From assembly GCA_948847595.1 (NCBI GenBank), contig CAQOGY010000003.1, forward strand, positions 124,001 to 188,000: a stretch of 64,000 bases of DNA. The letters are read 5' to 3'. This DNA comes from an uncultured Bacteroides sp. Lineage in GTDB: Bacteria; Bacteroidota; Bacteroidia; Bacteroidales; Bacteroidaceae. The translations under genes and the position numbers were made by a program. The notes beneath the pieces were generated by a model that worked only from the letters and a program-made list of their open reading frames with translations, did no database searches and was not told the origin of the DNA. How positions within the stretch are numbered: position 1 is the stretch's first letter; the number at the start of each line of letters is the position of its first letter. Positions 57,764 through 64,000 of the stretch are shown here, in pieces.

Positions 57764-60700
57764 ATGAGATACACACATTTATACTCTTTAAATACACTCC
57801 TGCGGTTATGCCTTTGGTTGATTGCCGTGTCAGGAACCACCACACTCTCAGCCCAAGACATATCCTTCAACTATCTATCCACAGAAAACGGACTGTCCCA
57901 ATTCTCCGTTTATGCCTTGCACAAAGATGAGCTCGGACGGATATGGATTGGAACGCGCGACGGGCTGAATGTGTATGACGGCAACCGGATACAATACTAC
58001 AAGTATGACAAGGAAGACGAACATTCACTTGTGGGTAATCAGATCCGGAATATTTGCGGAAATGATAAAGGAATGTTGTATGTACAGACATCGGAAGGAT
58101 TATGTGAGTTTGACATGTATTCGGAAAAATTTCATACCATTCAGAAAGGCGGAGTGTATAATATCACCTATGGATCTGATACGCTGTTTACGGGTGGAAA
58201 CTGGCAGGTGAATTATTATGACCCGAAGTCGCGTGAACTGAAACCTTATTGTTCGTTGGATGTCCATCAACTGATTGTGTCTCTGTTGAAGGATGACGAT
58301 GGAAACCTGTGGATGGGGACACGTAAAGGATTGTATTGTCTCAAGAAAGGACACAGTGTGCCGGAGTGTGTGTTGTCTCAAGTCCATGTGTATAATCTGT
58401 ATCAGGATACGTCCGGTGATATGTGGATATGCACTTGGGAAGACGGGCTTTTCCATCTGTCGGATAGTGGAATAGCTCACTATACGGACGGCAGGAAAAC
58501 GGGAAAGGAAGAACTTTCGTCCAATTCGGTAAGGGACTGTTGTGAGGATAATCAGGGAAATATGTGGATTGCCACCTTCAACGGACTGGACAAGTTTGAT
58601 AAGAAAACACGGAAGTTTACCTGTTATGCCCCTTCCGATGTGCCGGGTAGCCTGAGCAATTCATCTGTCTACTGTATCATCAAAGACCATCAGGGTACCA
58701 TGTGGGTGGGAACCTATTTTGGCGGAGCGAACTACTTCAACCCCGAATATGAAATCTACACCTACTATCGTCCCGGAAAGAATGAAAGCGAAGGATTGAC
58801 CTATCCCGTCATCGGCTGCATGGCAGAGGACAAGCGGGGGAATATATGGATAGCTTCCGAAGGCGGCGGACTGAACTATTACAACCGGAAGACAAAACAG
58901 TTCAAGTGGTATAAACATAAAGAAGGGGAGAATTCTCTTTCGTCCAACAATATAAAATCATTATATTATGACCCGCAGGAAGATGTGCTCTGGATAGGTA
59001 CGCATCAGGAAGGCTTTAATAAATTGGATATCAAGACCGACCGGATTACCCGATACCGTATGCCTGACAGTCGTAGTGAAAATTCGTCCAACGTGGTTCT
59101 GGATATTATTCCTTATGGTCAGGATATTCTGCTGGCCTCTTATGGCGGTGTATTCCTTTTCAATCCGCGGACGGAGAAGTTTTCCTTGTTATTCGAACTG
59201 TTCAGTAACAGCCTGTATCTTGATTCGCAAGGGATTCTTTGGGTTGCGGTAGAAGGCAGTGGCGTATATGCCTATCATTTTGACACCAAAGAGCTGATAA
59301 ATTACCGTTATTCGCCCGAAGCGGAAAACTCGATAAGTTACAGCAGGGTGAACACTATCATTGAGGACAGGCATCATAATATGTGGTTCTCCACAAGCGG
59401 TTCCGGTATCGACGTCTTCTACCGGGAAACAGGGAAATTTGAAAACTTCAATGCACGGAACAACAAGCTCGGCAGCGATTGCGTCTATTCCATCGTCGAA
59501 TCCCAGAATGGAAAGCTGTTGCTGACTACGAACCAGGGATTCACTATCTTCGATTACTATACCAAGGTATTCAACAATCATAGTGCCGAGAGTGGTTTTC
59601 CGTTTACTACACTCAACGAGAAGTCGCTTTACCAGTGTAAGGATGGGGAAATATTTCTGGGTGGTGTGAAAGGCATGATTTCTTTCTATGAGAAAGACTT
59701 GGACATACCTCTCAAACCTTACAGTATTATCCCCGTGCGGTTGTGGGTGAATGGTGATGAAGTCGGTATCAATGATGAAACCGGCATCCTGCAATCTTCA
59801 CTCTATGACGCTTCTTCCATTACCTTGAAAAGTAACCATTCCGTACTGAGCATTGAATTTGCCATGACCAATTACATTGCGGCGAATAAGAACGAACTTG
59901 TCTACAAACTGGAAGGTTTCTCTAATGAATGGGCGCAAACGCATGGACAGAAGATGATTACCTACACCAATCTTCCCGCGGGAGATTATACGCTAATTGT
60001 CAAAACTGTGGGAGCGAACCACGTGTACCAGTCAGAATGCCGTCTGGCGATAACCGTCCTGCCACCGTTCTATAAGACGGGGTGGGCTTATCTGCTTTAT
60101 GTCATTGTCATAGCCGTTATCCTGTTTTATCTCATCAAGGCGTATCGTGACCGTATCCGGTTGCAGGAATCCTTGAAATACGAGCAGCAGCATATCCGTG
60201 ATGTAGAGGAACTGAACCAGTCGAAACTCCGTTTCTTTACCAATATCTCCCATGAGTTCCGTACTCCGCTGACCATCATCATCGGGCAGATAGAAATGCT
60301 GCTTCAGGGGCAGTCTTTTTCGCCTGCGGCTTACAATAAGTTGCTGAACATCTACAAGAACGGTTTGCAGCTACGGGAGTTGATTAGCGAACTGCTTGAT
60401 TTCCGTAAGCAGGAACAGGGACATATGAAGATAAAGGTGAGCAGGCATGAACTGCTTGATTTCCTGTATGAGAATTATCTCCTTTATGTGGAGTATGCCG
60501 CTACTTGTAACATACATTTCCATTTTGATAAGGGAGAGAAGCATCTGGAAGTGTGGTATGACTCGCGACAGTTGCAGAAGGTGATAAATAATCTGCTGTC
60601 CAATGCATTCAAATATACGCCGAAAGGGGGAACCATCTCCTTGAATGTATATAAGAAAGGAGAAGAAGCGGTGATTGAAGTCCGCGACAGCGGTACGGGC

Positions 60701-61795
60701 ATCAGTCCGGAAGAGATAGAAAAAATCTTCGAGCGTTTCTATCAAGTGGGAGCTGACTCGGGCAATATTCAGGGAACCGGCATCGGTCTGGCTTTGAGCA
60801 AGGGTCTTATCGAACTGCATAAAGGACGCATTGAGGTCAGCAGCCATTTGGATAAGGGCACCACCTTTACCATTTATCTGAAACTGGGCAAAGAGCATTT
60901 CCTGGAAGAACAGATTGACACCGAACCTGTGAAAGAAGAACCTCTGAGTATGCCTGCCGAACCGCAGTTGCAACTGGAACAGCAAGTGATGGATGAAGAT
61001 GTGCAAAACAGAATCAAAGGGGCTAAAATGCTGATTGTGGAAGACAATACTTCTTTGCGGGAGATGCTGGCGGGATTGTTTGAACCTTACTATGAAGTGG
61101 TGACCGCTTCCGATGGGGAAGAGGGGTTGCAAAAGGCGCAGGAAGTAATGCCGGACATCATTATAAGTGATATTATGATGCCCAAGATGACGGGTATAGA
61201 ACTCTGCAAGCAGATAAAAGCGAATTTTGAGACGTGCCATATCCCTGTTGTATTGCTGACGGCACGTACCGCCATCGAGCATACTATCGAAGGGTTGCGG
61301 ATTGGCGCGGATGATTATATCACAAAGCCTTTCAATGTGAACCTGCTGATTTCAAGATGTAATAATCTGGTGAACAGCCGCAGGGTATTGCAGGAGAAGT
61401 TCGGCAAACAGCCGCAGACACAGGTGCAGATGTTGGCTACGAATCCGATGGATAAGGACTTGCTGGACCGTACGGTTGCCATTATCGAGAAGAATCTGGA
61501 TAACTCGGAGTATTCTTTGTCCGATTTGATAAAGGAACTGTATATCTCACGTACCAATTTCTTCACCAAGATAAAGGCTATCACAGGGCAGACGCCGAAC
61601 GAGTTCATACTGACCATACGTTTGAAGAAAGCCGCCTGGTTGCTGAAACATGAACAGTACTTGTCTGTTACCGAAGTTGCAGACCGTACTGGATTCAGTT
61701 CCCAACGTTATTTCAGCCGTTGTTTCAAGGATATGTATGGCATCAGTCCGTTGTATTACCGGACGGGGAATAAGGAAGATAATCAGGAAGAATAA
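57764..61795 (+). CDS. hybrid two-component system regulator (HTCS)
   Basis: A 1343-residue one-protein signalling system. Signal peptide to about 30 (TTTLSAQD); periplasmic two-propeller sensor of Reg_prop repeats (LGRIWIGTRDGLNVYD, GNLWMGTRKGLYCL, GNIWIASEGGGLNYYNR...) to about 690; Y_Y_Y domain to about 765; one membrane helix 770-792; HisKA with H830 (NISHEFRTPLT); HATPase (GTGIGLALSK); receiver with D1136 (IISDIMMPKMTG); and AraC-type HTH_18 at the C-terminus (VADRTGFSSQRYFSRCFKDM). HTCS proteins sense glycan fragments and switch on a linked PUL. The upstream fucosidase operon is a candidate target. Confidence 0.95.
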   Translation: MRYTHLYSLNTLLRLCLWLIAVSGTTTLSAQDISFNYLSTENGLSQFSVYALHKDELGRIWIGTRDGLNVYDGNRIQYYKYDKEDEHSLVGNQIRNICGNDKGMLYVQTSEGLCEFDMYSEKFHTIQKGGVYNITYGSDTLFTGGNWQVNYYDPKSRELKPYCSLDVHQLIVSLLKDDDGNLWMGTRKGLYCLKKGHSVPECVLSQVHVYNLYQDTSGDMWICTWEDGLFHLSDSGIAHYTDGRKTGKEELSSNSVRDCCEDNQGNMWIATFNGLDKFDKKTRKFTCYAPSDVPGSLSNSSVYCIIKDHQGTMWVGTYFGGANYFNPEYEIYTYYRPGKNESEGLTYPVIGCMAEDKRGNIWIASEGGGLNYYNRKTKQFKWYKHKEGENSLSSNNIKSLYYDPQEDVLWIGTHQEGFNKLDIKTDRITRYRMPDSRSENSSNVVLDIIPYGQDILLASYGGVFLFNPRTEKFSLLFELFSNSLYLDSQGILWVAVEGSGVYAYHFDTKELINYRYSPEAENSISYSRVNTIIEDRHHNMWFSTSGSGIDVFYRETGKFENFNARNNKLGSDCVYSIVESQNGKLLLTTNQGFTIFDYYTKVFNNHSAESGFPFTTLNEKSLYQCKDGEIFLGGVKGMISFYEKDLDIPLKPYSIIPVRLWVNGDEVGINDETGILQSSLYDASSITLKSNHSVLSIEFAMTNYIAANKNELVYKLEGFSNEWAQTHGQKMITYTNLPAGDYTLIVKTVGANHVYQSECRLAITVLPPFYKTGWAYLLYVIVIAVILFYLIKAYRDRIRLQESLKYEQQHIRDVEELNQSKLRFFTNISHEFRTPLTIIIGQIEMLLQGQSFSPAAYNKLLNIYKNGLQLRELISELLDFRKQEQGHMKIKVSRHELLDFLYENYLLYVEYAATCNIHFHFDKGEKHLEVWYDSRQLQKVINNLLSNAFKYTPKGGTISLNVYKKGEEAVIEVRDSGTGISPEEIEKIFERFYQVGADSGNIQGTGIGLALSKGLIELHKGRIEVSSHLDKGTTFTIYLKLGKEHFLEEQIDTEPVKEEPLSMPAEPQLQLEQQVMDEDVQNRIKGAKMLIVEDNTSLREMLAGLFEPYYEVVTASDGEEGLQKAQEVMPDIIISDIMMPKMTGIELCKQIKANFETCHIPVVLLTARTAIEHTIEGLRIGADDYITKPFNVNLLISRCNNLVNSRRVLQEKFGKQPQTQVQMLATNPMDKDLLDRTVAIIEKNLDNSEYSLSDLIKELYISRTNFFTKIKAITGQTPNEFILTIRLKKAAWLLKHEQYLSVTEVADRTGFSSQRYFSRCFKDMYGISPLYYRTGNKEDNQEE

Positions 61796-61803
61796 AAGAT
61801 ACT

Positions 61804-63483
61804 TTATTTAAGATAATCAATATCCGGCAAATGTCCCAGCCGACGTTGTAACTGGGCCTCATAGAGGGAAAGCGGGCGAACCTTCTTGCCATAGCTCTCC
61901 ATCAGTTTCACGTGTGAAGTTTCAAAATTAACATTTTCTCCATGAAAACCGACAATAACCGGTGGAAGAAATTTCCAGCCGCGTTCGTCGCTCCACCATA
62001 TCCACTTGTCGGCTTCGTTGGAAAGGGTACGGGTTGCGCAGAAATTCCAAAGTACCAGATCGTCCAGATGATTGGGCAATTGATTCGTATCCCCACCTTG
62101 ATGGGACTGGAGAAAGCCGCCTGTGCAACCATCCAGCAAAGTTGCTCTGGGTTGTGTAGCGTGCGATTCGAAATTAGTGTCATTTCCCCAGATACAGTCC
62201 TTGATGACTGTTCCCAACGATTGCTTGCTGACACCTACTGCATGCCATTGTCCTGCATTTGTCATCGTTTTGGATTTAGCTTCGTCCCTTACGTCCGCTA
62301 TCAGTACCCGTGACGAGCCGGAAGTATGTACGGAGCAATGTCCGCGGTTGCCTGCGATGCGGATGTCGTAAGCGGATATATTGGCGCACAAGGTGAAGGT
62401 GGCCGCTTCGCTGACACTGTAGAAATCTACCCGGCGTACCCAGCCATTGACAATCTGCTGGAAGGCGAGGGGCTTGTAGGCGGAGTTCTCATACCATTGG
62501 CTATGAACAAAATCCTCTCCTGCCTGCCCTTTGAAAGACAGGTCTTCCACTCCCACGTTCTCGTAGCAGTCGTAGTGGCAGACAGTCCAGTTCCAGCGGG
62601 GATTCACTTCATGCATGATGGGCTCGGTGAAGGTGATGCGGTTGCCGCTGACGGATTTCACTTCGTGGAAATCGTACACTTGCACGCCTTGCGTCTGTAA
62701 CTGCGTCATGGAAGTCATCCACCGATAAGGATGCAGTTCTTCGGCAATCAGTTCGGGAGAGTTGTCTTCCAGTTTCAGGCAGACGCGGTCGCCCGGACGG
62801 ATGCTTCCCGTAGAAGCCACCTCAACGGAGAAACTGCCTTTCGGCGAACTTCCCGTTACTTTTGCCAACAGGTTCGAGAATCCGTTCCAGTTCTTGAAGT
62901 CGAACATGGAGCCTGCCCATTCCACATTGGGCAGCGGCGGGTAGGGGGCTGCCATGGTGAGGATGGTCTTGTCTCGTCCTGCCCCTTTCAGGATGATATT
63001 TCCGGCACGTATCTGCATTCTCACGTCGTTGTCCGTGCCGCCCCGGTCGCTTTCATCATAAAGGATGAATTCACCTTCGGGAAAATAAATAAGGGCGTTG
63101 GCTTTGCGGTTACCGTTGATACCTATTTTATCAAGAATCTTCAGTATGGCATTCCGGTCGGATTTGCCGTCGTCGGGGATGGCTCCGTAGTCGGTGATAT
63201 CATAAACAGTATATCCCAATGTCCATACATCGGGTGGTGCCGTTTCTCCGTGTTTGTATCCGGCGTAGGAGAAATCAAGGAGTATGTTCGCTTCGTTACC
63301 TGCCACGAAGTCTGTCCATGCCTTGCAATCGGACGTTTCCGGTTCGGGCTCCGGTTCAGGGGTGGGTACAACAGGCAAAGGGCCTGCCTCTTCCGGCTTT
63401 TCGTCGGAATGACAGGCCGCTATCACCAGTAGACAAAACAGGTAAAGAATACTCTTTCCCGGCATGTTTCCTAGTCGTTTCAT
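61804..63483 (-). CDS. DUF4955 right-handed beta-helix surface lipoprotein
   Basis: About 559 residues from the ATG at 63483 (one at 63489 is also in frame). Lipobox LVIAAC then HSDEKPEE; Pro/Glu linker (PTPEPEPEPE); pectate-lyase-like beta-helix beginning TVYDITDYGAIPDDGKSDRNAI; and a C-terminal DUF4955 region (KWIWWSDERGWKFLPPVIVGFHG...DIDYLK). Probably a polysaccharide lyase/hydrolase-like protein, catalytic residues unknown. Its ATG overlaps the stop of the upstream fimbrillin-like gene (ATGA). Confidence 0.85.
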   Translation of the reverse strand: MKRLGNMPGKSILYLFCLLVIAACHSDEKPEEAGPLPVVPTPEPEPEPETSDCKAWTDFVAGNEANILLDFSYAGYKHGETAPPDVWTLGYTVYDITDYGAIPDDGKSDRNAILKILDKIGINGNRKANALIYFPEGEFILYDESDRGGTDNDVRMQIRAGNIILKGAGRDKTILTMAAPYPPLPNVEWAGSMFDFKNWNGFSNLLAKVTGSSPKGSFSVEVASTGSIRPGDRVCLKLEDNSPELIAEELHPYRWMTSMTQLQTQGVQVYDFHEVKSVSGNRITFTEPIMHEVNPRWNWTVCHYDCYENVGVEDLSFKGQAGEDFVHSQWYENSAYKPLAFQQIVNGWVRRVDFYSVSEAATFTLCANISAYDIRIAGNRGHCSVHTSGSSRVLIADVRDEAKSKTMTNAGQWHAVGVSKQSLGTVIKDCIWGNDTNFESHATQPRATLLDGCTGGFLQSHQGGDTNQLPNHLDDLVLWNFCATRTLSNEADKWIWWSDERGWKFLPPVIVGFHGENVNFETSHVKLMESYGKKVRPLSLYEAQLQRRLGHLPDIDYLK

Positions 63484-64000
63484 TGGCAAATGGCGGTTAT
63501 CGTATTAATGCTGTTCGCTTGCAATGTCGTCGGACTGTCGGCTGTGTACCGATATGACGCGCCGTTGTCACCGATGATTTTGATGCATCTTTCGCTTAAT
63601 TCCTGTGCGGGGACTACACCGCGGAAGGTGTCATCACTGAGCCTCATCAAAGTTATTTCGGATACGGGCACATCTGCCTTCACAGTTGCGGTCTGTGCTT
63701 TGAGGTCTACCGAAGCGGTCGTGTGGGCTTTCAGTATCACTTTGTCTGCCTTTACTCCTGCGGGTAGGGTGACTTTTACTTCAAGCAACGCCAGGGCATG
63801 GGTGAATGAAAGGGTAACCGCCTCATCGTTCGCTTCCGATGTCACGTTCTCAGCCAGCAACAGGTCGCTCGGGTTCAATCCGTTGGCTGCCTGGTCTGTA
63901 CTGACGGTAAAGTCGAAAACGGTTGCCGTGTTTCCTTCTGCGTATGGGTAGTAAGCATAGAAATTGACGTCGCTTCCGTCGAGAGGGAAAGTGACGGGAG
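63480..64000 (-). CDS. fimbrillin-family (Mfa-like) protein, C-terminal part
   Basis: The frame stays open to the window end, so only the last 172 residues are seen. PVTFPLDGSDVNFYAYYPYA, then STDQAANGLNPSDLLLAENV and VTLSFTHALALLEVKVTLPA, is typical of the Bacteroides fimbrillin-like/Mfa superfamily (lipoproteins related to pilins). A TTG within it at 63878 is not the real start. The gene is translationally coupled to the DUF4955 gene, suggesting they work together on the surface. Confidence 0.8.
   Translation of the reverse strand, partial: PVTFPLDGSDVNFYAYYPYAEGNTATVFDFTVSTDQAANGLNPSDLLLAENVTSEANDEAVTLSFTHALALLEVKVTLPAGVKADKVILKAHTTASVDLKAQTATVKADVPVSEITLMRLSDDTFRGVVPAQELSERCIKIIGDNGASYRYTADSPTTLQANSINTITAICQ

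Overview
The window is a piece of a gut Bacteroides chromosome, most like the B. thetaiotaomicron / B. ovatus group. Evidence: the sigma-ABfr promoter pattern (TTTG, about 20 nt, TAnnTTTG) recurs; there are many Bacteroidetes-only families (HTCS regulator, GldE, DUF4248, DUF3805, DUF4465, DUF4955, DUF5106, DUF5117, fimbrillin-like); lipoproteins carry acidic residues after the lipobox Cys; and the gene order (inositol-lipid genes at one end, cobalamin uptake operon next to tryptophanase further in) matches what I remember of B. thetaiotaomicron. No tRNA, rRNA or CRISPR array was seen.

Layout. 1-3.3 kb: end of an inositol (sphingo)lipid cluster (GtrA-like protein, CDP-alcohol phosphatidyltransferase, AUR1/PAP2-like inositol phosphorylceramide synthase, LPG-synthase-type membrane protein). 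3.4-6.0 kb: large secreted zinc metalloprotease. 6.0-12.6 kb: minus-strand replication/lysis-like module (amidase, small membrane-anchored coiled-coil protein, HU-like protein, DnaB helicase, replication-initiator-like protein, DUF4248), with 22-bp iteron-like repeats upstream of the replication genes and a group II intron inserted between them and DUF4248. 12.8-17.4 kb: tyrosine recombinase, a 300-bp invertible promoter segment bounded by 20-bp inverted repeats, and a 1084-residue S-layer-type surface lipoprotein; in this assembly the promoter points away from the lipoprotein gene. 18.0-21.1 kb: two ATPases of poorly understood families. 21.2-27.3 kb: conserved core genes (rng, a 30-aa basic protein, HU, mutY, ssb, gldE, Sfp-type PPTase). 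27.3-29.4 kb: small Fe-S protein, small GNAT protein, tryptophanase. 29.8-36.5 kb: cobalamin-riboswitch operon btuB-btuG-DUF4465 lipoprotein, with an AT-rich MACPF (antibacterial toxin-like) lipoprotein gene as the last cistron. 36.8-40.5 kb: DUF5106 thioredoxin-like lipoprotein and a PhoR/PhoB-like two-component system. 40.6-45.5 kb: a transglutaminase-like gene broken by one in-frame stop, DUF3805, ABC-F ATPase, PHP phosphatase. 45.8-54.5 kb: four-gene fucose-directed glycosidase operon (GH95, GH29, GH3, GH29). 54.5-57.3 kb: degenerate M23-like protein, a small probably truncated ORF, and an AAA/PD-(D/E)XK protein. 57.8-61.8 kb: HTCS regulator; 61.8-64.0 kb: DUF4955 beta-helix lipoprotein translationally coupled to a fimbrillin-like gene that runs off the end.

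The strongest items for follow-up are the invertible promoter/S-layer switch, the MACPF gene embedded in the B12 uptake operon with a readable terminator/antiterminator riboswitch platform, the iteron-like array beside replication genes, and a repeated theme of short-period (7-22 bp) degenerate tandem arrays in intergenic DNA, several starting exactly at stop codons.
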